A stretch of 64,000 bases of DNA. It comes from Chara braunii. Lineage: Eukaryota; Streptophyta; Charophyceae; Charales; Characeae. Where the stretch lies: NCBI GenBank assembly GCA_003427395.1, contig BFEA01000254.1, positions 1,034,086 through 1,098,085 of the forward strand. Direction: 5' to 3'. The translations under genes were made by a program, and so were the position numbers. Under the pieces are notes generated by a model, which was not told where the DNA came from, searched no databases, and was given only the letters and a program-made list of their open reading frames with translations. Position 1 is the first letter of the stretch, and every line of letters begins with the position of its first letter. Positions 11,224-21,017 of this stretch are shown here, piece after piece.

Positions 11224-12620
11224 GATCCAATCATCGGTCCAGGGCCTGGCCGTATTAGAGAAGGTGTCCCAGTGTTTTATCCAGCAGGTTCACAACTCGT
11301 AAATCAGCGGGCAAAATAACCACAGGACTGACACCTTTGACAAATATCTGCAATGTTCATTCCCCTTTCAGAGAGCCAGACTGTTGTTGCTACCACCATG
11401 AGAGTTTGTAGCCACAGGAGGCTGACACTCTTCTGAGAGGGGATGTCCCTTAGAGCTTTCCATATCGCGGGTCAGTCATGCTTCGGAGCCTAGCATATTT
11501 TGAGCTTCTCATATCTCTTATTTGCTAAATGCAAAAGAGTCTTTTTCGTAGCAGCTTGCAGTGTTTTCATTCCCACTTTTGTTTTGTACCTGATCAGAGG
11601 CGATCGTTCCTGTTGCGAAGCAGAGTCCAACTTCCCACCCCAGTTCCTAGACCAGTGTTCGGCCACTTCTAGCATCCGAACGTGTTTTTAATCATTATTG
11701 TTGATCACCCTCACTTCCTGCAGCCCAACCGATAACGTTTTTTTCTTTCTTTCGGTCATTATTCCTTGGTCTTATTCTTGTTTGAACTTACCCTTGTAAA
11801 GGAGGCAGGTTCACTCAAGGCTGAGCAGAAACACGCTGGTTTGTAAATTGTTAGTAAGACTTGAGAGGAAAAGTGAAAGACTACTCGAACCTTCTAGACT
11901 AAGTGTTTCCCGCGTACACGTTCGGACGACCCATCCTCCAAAGCTTCAATAAAGGATCGAGGGGGTGAAGCCCTGAGGCTTAGTCCAACGAGCAAACGAA
12001 GCCGGAACAAGCACCCGAATCGAGGTGTGCTCTATACAGAGGTGCAGAAATGTGGGTCAATGATGATCTTTTTCGTCTCCTCACAAATGCGTCGCTTGGG
12101 GAATGCTCGTATCTAGGCGTATCTACTTCGCAGTTTCTCCCTCTTCGACCAGATTAAACCAAGTGCCCAGGTTTTTAAAACGTGCCTACCTTAAGCACTA
12201 TAGAGCCAACGGTCCAGTGCAAGTTTAACGTATGTTCCAACAGTTGTCAATGTGCCACGTAAGCACGATGTCTCCTTGAACCATTTCAGCCCACTGCAAG
12301 AGTTCCTTCACCAATCAGAAAGAATTGATATGTGCAGATGAGTGGCGAAGCTAGACCTAAGTTGTTTATCAAACCAATTTTTTATTTCAAATACCTTATC
12401 ATTTCTACTCTGCCCAATCATCTGAAAAGCACAGGCCCGAATTATTTACCCAACATACCCTCAACCTTTGGAGGTATCCGGACTCTCAGGGCAACTGCCT
12501 AATATTACCCATTCTCTACTCCATGGGAATATTGAATCCAATATTCTGTTTTGGTGCTTGAAAATCTTTTTTCATATCCTCCCCGAAGATGGACAGTCCC
12601 ACCAGAGGTACACAGTTGAC

Positions 12621-13290
12621 TTAAAGGCCCATTGATACCGTTGACACTTCAGTTCCAGTTTCATGCCTCTTTCTGCAAGCTAGACTACAGACGGGGTGAC
12701 AGCTAGAGAGATCAGCCACAGCAAAGAAGGTTGCCTTTGGAAAAGCATGAGTTGTGGTTGTTTCCAACAACGTTGAAGGGCTTGACCGATTCCGTTCAGG
12801 TCCATGTTCAATTGTTGCATCCACCTTTGTCTATCAATTAATATCGGTGGCAATAACTCGTATCCCACTTTCTAAGAGTAGTCCAACATACTAAGGTTAT
12901 GTCCGTTCGGACCTTTTGCTCTCCATTCTCTGGATCTAGCTTCAATATGTTGATGGTGAGTTTGTCCCCAAACATGATGCGGGACATCTCCGAGTCTCCT
13001 TTATCATTCATCTGTTTAAGTACTTTGACATGTGTCAACGTAGAAGTTACGAAAGTCTGTGAAGATTTATCCTCAATTCCTATTACGCCATTTGGATCTG
13101 TCTCCCAGCCCTGAAATATATGACGTTCATCTTTCACGAGCAGAGTGAGTTTCCATATTGTTTGTGAGCTCCCTGATTGTTCTATATACCAAGTACCTGG
13201 AGAATCTATTGTTGAAGAAGATAGCAGATCATGCCAGGTTTCAGGGATCGCTTGGATTATGGTCGTTCTTCTTTCCTCCTCGTGTCTCAA
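12621..13290 (-). pseudogene. LINE C-terminal region remnant
   Basis: Two overlapping open segments (13290-12838 and 12868-12621) follow the RT thumb in the LINE orientation. The first is a 150-codon stretch with IPETWHDLLSSSTIDSPGTW. It matches no catalytic domain I know, but its position between the RT and the zf-RVT-like segment fits the variable C-terminal region of plant-type LINE ORF2 proteins. I infer that it belongs to the element from order and strand. Confidence 0.45.
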
Positions 13291-14127
13291 CTAACCCAGC
13301 GTTTTCTTGAGTTCCCCAGACGTCGCCCAATTACCCATCACTTCATTCCACATGGCACTTATTGTAATACTCCTCATTTTATCCAGGAACGTCTGTAGCT
13401 CAAACCGGTTGAGTTTGCTTTGAACCAATCGCCCTTCTGCTCTCTAATTCGGGGGTTCTCAAAGATCGATTGTGCCAAAACCTCCGCTTTTGTTGTTGGT
13501 TTATTCCAAACATCTGGTTTCGGTCTTCTTCATACTTTTATCATTGTTCAAAATGGTGACTTTACCTGCCTACAATGGTACGAATGGAGCATCAGACATA
13601 TTCATACATTAGTAGGACGGTTCAAAATCCTTAAAATTTATTCGTTTGACAGGATCTGTTCAGCAAGTATGATCCATCGGATCAACATTGAATTATTTTG
13701 TTTAGTGGGATATTTCATGCCTAGGTCTCCTTCCTCTCTGAGTACACACAGCATCTCACAGGCTACCTTACGGTAAAGCTTTTGTTGTCCTCCGCAGGTG
13801 GTTTCCAAATAACCTCACTGCCTTTCTACATACTAAGGAGTACAGTTGGTCTTCGAAGGCTCTTACCACCCCCACAAACCATAGGAGTGCAAATAAGGCT
13901 CCATTGGTAACCATAGCACGTCCAAATAACAATTAATGTGGGACTTTACCCCAAGTTGTAACTCTATGGATAACTTTTTGTAGCAAAATGTTATCCTAAG
14001 CGTCAGAGCAATCCCTGAGAGCGATTTGGGTGCCTAAGAAGCATTTCGAAGAGTCCTTGGTAATTATTTACATACCCCACTTTGCAGGTGGGACATCGGA
14101 TTTCGAGAGAAGGAAGACGAACTTATG

Positions 14128-14550
14128 TTAGTTAATTGATACCTCTGACAAGGATGGGTATTCATTAAGGCATGATTTGAGAGCCCCAAGTGCTATAGTT
14201 GTATTTTCATATATGACAAATAGGTCATCAGCGAGAGTTTTTACCTTGCATTCCAGAGGACCCATTGCCAGTCCCTTGATCTCTGGATGTGTTCTTATGT
14301 TACTTAAAAGACCCTCCATTTGCAGAGCAAAGAGGAGTAGGCCAATAGGACAACCTTGTCGTAGGGACGGGTTCGATATAACTCATTGCAGACCTTACGA
14401 TTCACGATGACGAAGGTTGTAGGGAAGGTGTATAATGCGACAGTCCATTTTCAAAAGTTATTGTCGAAAGACATGTATCTCGACATTGTAAGGATGTATG
14501 AAAAATTGACACAGCGACATGCCTTTTCCATATCTAGTAGTAAAACTAAA
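14128..14550 (-). pseudogene. Reverse transcriptase catalytic core remnant of the LINE
   Basis: This is the best-conserved block of the LINE. It runs from motif A (LLDMEKAC; first catalytic Asp at 14532-14534) through VALYTFPTTFVIVN and LRQGCPIGLLLF to the ADD box (LADDLFVIYEN, 14235-14203) and ends in SCLNEYPSLSEVSIN. At least one stop lies between motif A and the next motif (before KWTVALYTF), and the frame changes afterwards. In the family these residues bind the metal ions for cDNA synthesis. The leading L in place of F/Y in the ADD box is unusual and may reflect decay. Confidence 0.8.
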
Positions 14551-14725
14551 ACATTTAATTGACTCTTCTCAATCACTTATACTTTGATTTTCGTCACAGG
14601 TACCTTAAGAGCAGTGTTTGGTGCCCACCTAGGAGTATCGGTCGTCGGAAAATCGTTGATGCTTTACCACAACCGGGGTTAAGGTGGATTACCACTTACA
14701 ATGCAATCAGTTAGCGGATTTGTAG

Positions 14726-14777
14726 ACTATTGAGGGTTCAGCCTCCGGATGAGTCGATGAAACTCCGACGAAGCAGT
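14726..14777 (+). ncRNA. Hammerhead ribozyme, type III, copy 1 (degenerate)
   Basis: Stem I is GAGG/CCTC (14732-14735 with 14742-14745) around loop GTTCAG. The core reads CGGATGA (14746-14752) where CTGATGA is expected. Stem II is GTCGA/CCGAC with one mismatch. The closing core reads GAAG where GAAA is expected. Stem III is broken (ACTAT against GCAGT). Two core changes predict loss of self-cleavage. Predicted former cleavage site: after 14731. Confidence 0.75.
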
Positions 14778-15233
14778 TTATCACAACCCTTCATTTGTTG
14801 TCCTCTTATCCCTCTCTGCCTACGATTTATCGGGCAGCTTTGTTTAGGGATATATACCACGGCTTCTTTAGCACCATGCTACAGTTTTCTCTAGTCATGT
14901 CGAGCTGCAGTGGTCGGGGCCGTCACTACGTGGCCGTACTATGCCTCCAGTGCCAGCGGCATGTCTGGAGTGTATTTTTTTATTGTGACAGACCTTTCTT
15001 TGTTTCGTGGGTGTTTTGTTGGCTTGTGTTGGGGTGTGAACCGACAGTCTGTAAAGTTTTCCATATGGTGTGGGTGAGTGATAGTCTTCTTCAATTTTCG
15101 TTACAGGTACCTTGAGGGAAGTGGTGGGTTCCTACCTCAAGGTATCTGTTGTCGGGCAGTTGTTGATGGTTAACAACAACCAGGGTTAAGGTGGATTATC
15201 ACTTACAGTGCAATTCATTAGGGGATTTCATAT

Positions 15234-15285
15234 ATTGTTGAGGGTTTAGCCTCCTGATGAGTCGGTGAAACTCCAACGAAATAGT
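15234..15285 (+). ncRNA. Hammerhead ribozyme, type III, copy 2 (intact core)
   Basis: Stem III pairs ATTGT (15234-15238) with ATAGT (15281-15285), using two G-U wobbles. U at 15239 is the residue before cleavage, so the site is GUU, allowed by the NUH rule though weaker than GUC. Stem I is GAGG/CCTC (15240-15243 with 15250-15253), loop GTTTAG. The catalytic core is exact: CTGATGA (15254-15260) and GAAA (15278-15281). Stem II is GTCGG/CCAAC around loop TGAAACT, with one internal C-A mismatch. The predicted cleavage is between 15239 and 15240. Confidence 0.88.
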
Positions 15286-15712
15286 TTGTCATAACCTCTC
15301 GTTTATTGTCCTCTTCTTCCTATCTGCCAACGACTTACAGGGCTCTATTTGACAATGTATACCATAACTTCCCTAGCACTCTGCAACGGTTTTCTTCAGT
15401 TAGGTCGAGCTCCAGTGGTCGGGGTCGTCACTACGCGGCCTCGTTATGCCTCTAGTGTCGGCGGCATGTCGAGAGTGTATGTTTCGTGCATGTTTTGTTG
15501 GCTTGTGATGTGGTGTGAACCCACAGTCTATAAAGTTTTCCATACGGTGTGGGTGAGTGATAGTCTGCTTTGATTTTCGTTACAGGTACCTTGAGGGAAG
15601 TGGTTGGTTCCCACCTCACGATATTAGTTGTCGGCCAGTTGTTGATGCTTAACCACAACTGAGGTTAAGGTGGATTATCACTTACAGTGTAATCAGTTAG
15701 GGGGTTTTATAG

Positions 15713-15764
15713 ACTGTTGAGTGTTTAGCCTGCTCATGAGTCGGCGAGACCCTGACGAAACAGT
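15713..15764 (+). ncRNA. Hammerhead ribozyme, type III, copy 3 (core mutated)
   Basis: Stem III is a perfect 5 bp (ACTGT 15713-15717 with ACAGT 15760-15764). GAAA is intact (15757-15760). Stem II, GTCGG with CTGAC, holds by one wobble. However, the core reads CTCATGA (15733-15739): the invariant G5 is C, and the closing pair of stem I is lost. It is probably inactive. Predicted former cleavage site: after 15718. Confidence 0.82.
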
Positions 15765-15833
15765 TTGTCACAACCCTTCGTTTGTTGTCCTCTTCTCCCT
15801 CCCTGCCTACGATTTACTGGACATCTTTGTTTG

Positions 15834-15851
15834 AATATATATATATATATA
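15834..15851 (+). repeat. (AT)n microsatellite at the array end
   Basis: An alternating AT tract of about 18 bases marks the point where the third hammerhead unit stops matching. Confidence 0.85.
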
Positions 15852-16579
15852 ACATTTTCCAGCCCCCCAAAAATTCCGAAAGACGTGGTCGAAACTTGGT
15901 CGGTCGCGGCTGGCTCCGGTTATGGGCCCGCCCGCCGATATCAAAAAAACCCTCGGTCATGATCGGAGGTGATTCATAAGCGGCGCATTAGAGTAGGAGA
16001 AGCAGAGGTGGGGAAGAAGACTAGCAAGGAGGAAGAGGGAGAAAAGGACAGGTCACCTTACATGTCGTCGCCTCCCTCCCCAAGCACAACGCCCCCTCCA
16101 TCGTGATTGCATCGAACCAAAAAGAAAGCTTGTATATGTTCATCACACGAAGGGGAGTTTCAATGCTCTTGTTGTCAAGCTTGTTGGGAAGGTCACCTCA
16201 TGATGAAGATATGGTCGACTGTGGCGATGTGACTAGTCCATGTGAACGATTATATCCGCTTGCTTTGCCCGACGTTCATACGCCTTGTACCATTTGGCAT
16301 GCATGTCGCCTAGTTCAACATATTTTATCCGCTTACGCATATCATTTTAGTTTATGTTATCTATTAAAAAAAAAAATGAAAAAAGAATAAGTTTTTAATT
16401 TTTAACTCGAGTCTAGTTATGAATTTGGATATATGTCCCAGACAAAAGTTATTTTTATTATCATTTTACATAACATATAGTTTTTTTAGATTTTTTTTTA
16501 AACATTTTTGTTTTTCTTTAAATATTTTTATGTTTGCGTTCAGAGGGTTTTGACGCTCGTTCGCATTAAGTCGCGAACA
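15852..16579. other. No recognised gene
   Basis: GC-balanced then AT-rich DNA between the hammerhead array and the inverted-repeat structure. A 95-codon frame at 16103-16390 has no recognisable motif and ends in poly-Lys encoded by an A-run. Confidence 0.4.
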
Positions 16580-16604
16580 TTTGGGTTCGGTCACCGAACC
16601 CAAA
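16580..16604 (+). repeat. Perfect 11-bp hairpin next to the inverted-repeat element
   Basis: TTTGGGTTCGG (16580-16590) and CCGAACCCAAA (16594-16604) flank a TCA loop. It lies 13 bases outside the left arm of the 16.6-20.7 kb inverted repeat. Confidence 0.9.
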
Positions 16605-16616
16605 CACGATGCTACA

Positions 16617-17640
16617 CAACAAGCAACTTTGATACTGACGGACTGAGTCTGAGTTGAAACACAATATCCAACACCTTTTAAAATCGTTGAAGTTATGAAA
16701 ATATTGAATATTTAGAATGCCTCTCTTATATGGGAATGCATATAGACATTGAAGTGATGAAAATGCAGAAACAAATCCAGAACCCCTCCCCTGCCTTCCC
16801 GTGTTTTACCTTTTTTAATGGAGGTTCGTTCAAAAATTTTACCACCTTCACCGTTCAAAAATTGAATTGTCTATATGTATATTAAAGTAGTGAAGATTCT
16901 TGAAAACCTACCATCCCCTCTGTCCCCTCTGTTTTATTTTGTTTTTGTGAGGATGTGTTCATAATTTCAGTACTTATACAAATGTAAAATATTAGTAGAC
17001 TCGTTAACCACCTCTCAACTTTCGCCAAATCACACCTTCACCCTGTCATATATCTAGCAAAGGTTCCTCGTTTTCTTTACAATTCATTTCGACCTCCCTA
17101 CAACATACATAGTCAAATTCATTAATCCTTTTAAATGTTAGATTCAAAAGTAAAATAAGAACACAACCATTATAATACTAATAGATTAAATCCCTGTTTA
17201 AAATTTTCATGATAGAAAGTGGTATAACTAAGGGTGAAGGGATGTAGGTGTGAGGAAACAACACATCTCAGTGTTTTTTGCGTTTACAGAGTCTCGCCTT
17301 GAATACGACAAAACTCGCGTGGGTTACATGAGGTCCCACGAAGTAAAGTTATAACCAAATTCATAGTCTGGTCAAGATAGGATCTTGTCAACAGTTGTCT
17401 CATCCTAAAAGAATGCCTCACAAAGATAATAAAGAGGTTTGGAGAAGAAACCCCACTCAGACTCTCAAGGTTAGAAGGGGTTCACTCTATTCATTAAGAG
17501 GAAACCTTCAAATATTCAACTCTTGAGGGTGCCGCAATGACAATTAATTGTGCCTTGAAGCTTCTCAAGCCGAAGCTTGTTTCTCCAATATTTTTCATCT
17601 AAGTCAATCCTTATTTTCTATTTAATTCCCCTCCCCCCTC
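16617..17640 (+). repeat. Long inverted repeat 1, left arm
   Basis: This ~1.0-kb arm is the reverse complement of 19670-20745, with moderate divergence. Matching landmarks, left arm against the reverse complement of the right arm: AAGCAACTTTGATACTG at the outer end, the region around CTCGCCTTGAATA in the middle, and ATTTTCTATTTAATTCCC at the inner end. Several blocks match collinearly, so this is one arm of a terminal inverted repeat, not chance. No coding capacity is seen in it. Confidence 0.88.
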
Positions 17641-18784
17641 GCCCCCCGCCTACTCATCCGACAACCCTTCCTTCGGTTAAATGTCGTAGCAACCCGGTGA
17701 ACTGTTGTAGTTTCACACATCAGTTCTGATTCGATTAGGCTACGACCACATAATTAGATGGTAGCCTCTTCAACCAACATGGCAGTTTCGAGTTGTAATG
17801 ATAACCTCCAATGACAGCGGTTCCATAACCAGGTTGTGGCTTCAACAATTTACCCTTAACAAGAATTTGTTACATTAAACAGTAAAAGTAATGAGCGCAT
17901 AACTGCAATAAACTCAAAATCACAAACTAAGCGGCAAAGACTATGTTTGAGCTAAAAAACAACATCACTTGAGTCTCAGCAGTAATGAAAGTGCAGTTGT
18001 AGGAATTGTATGCAACAATCAAGCTATCCCAATAGTACGATGATAGTTTCTCATACTGGTAGGAGCAACAACTAGGCCTCAACAACAATAACGGTGAGAT
18101 AAACTTCTCCCTCCTTTTTCTTAGTCCTCTTACTCTTCCTTACCCTCTCTCCTCCCCTTGTTACGACCTCCCTCTTTATCATCCTAAATGTATGCAACCC
18201 TACCCGGATTCAGAACAAAGATGCACCTGAAAGCAATCATGCCCTAACAAGTTGAAACACATGACCGAAAGAAGGAGGACCTGTGCACGACGTAAGCCGA
18301 CCCTTCTTGTCTTCTACCCTTGCCAAAACTCAAGTGCCACAATATACTGTGATTTGGGTTCGCCCGCCTTCAACGACCAGATAAGAGTATGCTGACTCCC
18401 TGTTTACCTCTCTAGCTCGTGTATGCATGCAGGTTCCATGTTTGACCAGTTGGTCATGCGAGCGTCGTTTGCACCTATACCCATCGTACATCACCAGCCC
18501 GTCACTCTTTCCTCCTCATCTCAACTTCTTCTACATCATCCTCTTTCAATCTCTGCTCGACATTTTCTTCTCCTCCGCCGACTCTCGTTTTCCTCTTATC
18601 TTCTCGTTCCCTGTTTAACTTATTTGTCTTCGCCTCATAACAACGCTGTTTGTGGATCATCCCGCAACATCACTTCTCGCCTAAGTCGGTTGTATCTGGC
18701 AGGGAACATGTTCGGGAGGCGTTCGACTCAACACCCGAACATGTTCGGACGTTCGAAAAAGTTCCGAACATGTTCAGTGTGTTA
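17641..18784. other. Centre of inverted repeat 1; no recognised gene
   Basis: The centre is unique within the window. A 147-codon frame (18423-18866) is Ser/Leu-rich with no recognisable domain and reads partly into a direct repeat, so I do not call it a gene. No transposase motif is visible. If this is a transposon it is non-autonomous. Confidence 0.45.
18704..18775 (+). repeat. Three copies of the palindrome GAACATGTTC
   Basis: The 10-bp palindrome occurs at 18704-18713, 18737-18746 and 18766-18775, with flanking C/G extending two of them to CCGAACATGTTCGG or similar. Three perfect copies in 72 bp is far above chance for this composition. Its role is unknown. Confidence 0.85.
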
Positions 18785-18919
18785 CATAGGCTGCTTGTAT
18801 TTTTTATGTTTCTATTCATTCTTGTGTGACATGACTAGTGGAGTCTCTTGTGCGTTGTGTACTTGAGAAGAGCGTGCTTTACAATCAAAAAATGTTTTTC
18901 CCTTTTTAATGCTCTAATG

Positions 18920-19022
18920 CTAGGTTGTTTTCTGGGCGTCCGGCCACCTAACTTCTGCCTGGATACACGCCCAGGTGCCCGGCCGGGCATGACCCCCAGA
19001 CACGGTTCCGGGCAGCCCCAGC

Positions 19023-19053
<31 letters not shown>

Positions 19054-19514
19054 CGAAATTCAAAAAATTCCAAAAAAAAAAATGTTGTGTAAAATCGCAA
19101 TACAAACAACTTTTGGTTGAGGGTCACATAAGAATTCCTCACCGAATCGAAGATAAAAAAGAAAATAACAAAATCACACTAAAGGATCCAAGGGTCACAT
19201 CATAATTCCTTACCGAATCGGAGATAAAAAAAAAAAATAACAAAATCACACTAAAGGATCCCCCTTTAACCCCTCTTAGTCCCTTTAAAAACAATTTATA
19301 CCCCCCTTTCCCCCCCTTGACAGCCAACTCTCAAAAAATGAAATGAGCCTGGATTTGGGGTCCTCTGGGAAAGCACAATAAGGCAAAAAAAAAAAAAAAA
19401 TGTTTTTTTTTTTTTTTTTTTGCACGCCCGGGTACCCCGGGCATCAGACCTCCCCAGGCGTCACGCCTGGGTGGCCGGCTGTGGAGGCCCGGCCGGACAT
19501 GAAAAACTTTCTAG
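18920..19514 (+). mobile_element. MITE-like element, copy 1 (595 bp)
   Basis: The element starts CTAGGTTG and ends CTAG, with GC-rich subterminal regions (GTCCGGCC motifs in both orientations) flanking A-rich and T-rich boundaries. Flanking 8-bp duplications are CTCTAATG (18912-18919) and CTTTAACG (19515-19522). The related empty site at ~20872 has a single CTTTAATA. Its interior matches the second family member at 26440-26805 (GTAA..CAATACAA.CAACTTTTG). It has no coding capacity. The 8-bp duplication suggests hAT-type mobilisation, but that is inference. Confidence 0.75.
19119..19262 (+). repeat. Tandem duplication (~73 bp x2) inside MITE copy 1
   Basis: Two adjacent copies share GGGTCACAT, AATTCCT.ACCGAATCG and AACAAAATCACACTAAAGG. 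This explains part of the extra length relative to the 366-bp family member. Confidence 0.9.
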
Positions 19515-19669
19515 CTTTAACGCACAATCGTTTTGAACTCGTCATAAGGATTTTGAACGCGACAGAGTTACACGCAGCGATTGGACATGGTAAAGTTATA
19601 TATGATGTCGCATTCTACTTTATTTATTGATAGATTTTCAAGTTCAACATTCGCTGCTTGCGACTGTGT

Positions 19670-20745
19670 GAGGGGGTGAGAAGGGGGGGGATTAAATAGA
19701 AAATAAGGATTGACTGAGAGGAAACGTACTGGAGAGACAAACTTAGGGTTGAGAAGCTTCAGGGCACAATTGATTATCATTGCAACACCATCAACAGTTG
19801 AATGTTTGGAGGTCTCCTCTTAATGACTTAAGAGACATTTTTATAACCTTGAGAGTCTGAGTGATATGTTATTCTTCAAGTTCAAACCTCTTTATTATCT
19901 TTGTGAGGCATTCTTTGAGGAAGAGACGAATACTGACAAGATCCTATCATGACCAGACTATGGATTTGGTTAGAACTTTACTTCGTGGGACCTCGTAAAG
20001 CTCACGCGATTACATGAGTTCTACCTTATTCAAGGCGAGACTCCGGAGGCAAAGAACATTGAGGTAGGCGTTGTTTCCTCACTCCTACATTCCTTCACCC
20101 TTAGTTATACCACTCTCTATCATGAAAAATTTAAACAGGGATGAATCTATGAGTATTATAATGGTTGTTTTCTTATTTTATTTCTGAATCTAATATTTAA
20201 AATGATTAATGAATTTGACTATGTATGTTGTAGGGAGGTTGAAATGAATTGTAAAGAAAAAGAGGAACCTTTGCTAAATATATGGTTTGGCGAAACTCTG
20301 ATTTGGCGAAAGTTGGGAGGTCGTTAACGGGTCTACTAATATTCTATATTTGCATACGTACTGAAATTATTAACACATCCCCACGAAAACAAAATAAAAT
20401 AGAGGGGACGGAGGGGGTGGTAGGTTTTCAAGCGTCTTTACTACTTTAATATACATATAGAGTATTATAGACCATGCAATTTCTGAAGCGGCGAAGATGG
20501 TAAAAATTGTAAACGAACCCCCATGAAGAAAAGTAAAATACGAGAAGGCAGGGGAGAGGTTATGGATCTATTTCTGCAGTTTCACCACTTTAAAATTTAC
20601 AGAATTTTCAATGTCTATATGCATTCCAATATAAGAGGGGCATTCTGATTATTCAATATTTTCATCAGTTCAACAATTTAAAAGGTGTTGGAAATTAAGT
20701 TTCAACTCAGACTCAATCAGGCAGTATCAAAGTTGCTTGCATTTT
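19670..20745 (-). repeat. Long inverted repeat 1, right arm
   Basis: Reverse complement of 16617-17640. The outer end is CAGTATCAAAGTTGCTT. It is immediately bounded on both sides by copies of direct repeat S, so the arm lies between two S copies. I found no convincing target-site duplication around the whole structure. Confidence 0.88.
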
Positions 20746-21017
20746 GTATGTTTCTATTCATTATTGTTTGTCATGACTAGTAGAGTCCCTTGTGCATCGC
20801 GTACTTGAGACCGGTGTGCTCTACAATGAGCAAATGTTTCCCCCTCTATAATACTTTAATACGCAATCTTTTGAACTCACCATGAGCATCTTGAATGCGG
20901 CAGAGTAACACGCAGTGATTGGACATGGTAAAGTTGTATATGATGTCGCATTCTACTTTATTTATTGATAGATTTTTAAGTTCAACTTTCGCTACTTGCA
21001 ACTGTGTGAGACCCATT
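20735..21017 (+). repeat. Direct repeat S, copy 2 (unoccupied MITE site)
   Basis: Same orientation as copy 1. It lacks the 595-bp insertion and has CTTTAATA where copy 1 has the flanking 8-bp duplication. It diverges from copy 1 after CTGTGTGAG. Confidence 0.85.

Larger units (their letters stand above)
10503..14570 (-). mobile_element. 5'-truncated LINE (L1-like non-LTR retrotransposon)
   Basis: Minus-strand fragments in order form a non-LTR reverse transcriptase and its C-terminal region. Motif A is LLDMEKAC, with its Asp at 14532-14534. The next motif is LRQGCPIGLLLFALQMEGLL (around 14361-14310). The catalytic loop reads LADD at 14221-14235, where most relatives have F/YADD. A thumb-like segment follows, with GRAMVTNGALFALL and KQNNSMLIRWIILAEQIL, and a zf-RVT-like segment (IFQEIWRARNALVFRGEKI) lies near 11140-11080. 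The 3' end is the poly(A) tail at 10409-10502. The frame is interrupted by many stops and shifts. The endonuclease and the first part of the RT are missing: the LINE stops at ~14570, where the hammerhead array begins. That could be ordinary 5' truncation or disruption by the array. The element would normally supply target-primed reverse transcription, but this copy cannot. Confidence 0.85.
14575..15845 (+). mobile_element. Tandem hammerhead-ribozyme array (retrozyme-like), 2.6 units
   Basis: Three tandem copies share start points at TTTTCG (14588, 15095 and 15574), giving unit lengths of 507 and 479 bp. The longer unit has an extra ~28 bp near 14970-15000. The third copy is partial and stops near 15845 at an (AT)n tract. 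Each copy holds a type III hammerhead ribozyme on the plus strand, listed separately. Known relatives are plant and animal retrozymes: non-autonomous retroelements whose tandem transcripts self-cleave to monomers that are circularised and then copied by a reverse transcriptase supplied in trans. I see no ORF in the unit, and no clear tRNA primer-binding site or polypurine tract, so the LTR-retrozyme class is not established. The array abuts the truncated LINE, which is on the opposite strand. Confidence 0.8.
18785..19669 (+). repeat. Direct repeat S, copy 1 (split by a MITE)
   Basis: The flanks 18785-18919 and 19515-19669 together match 20735-21017 in the same orientation (TTTCTATTCATT, GATGTCGCATTCTACTTTAT and CTGTGTGAG are shared). 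The match is interrupted only by the MITE at 18920-19514, so copy 2 serves as the unoccupied site. Confidence 0.85.
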
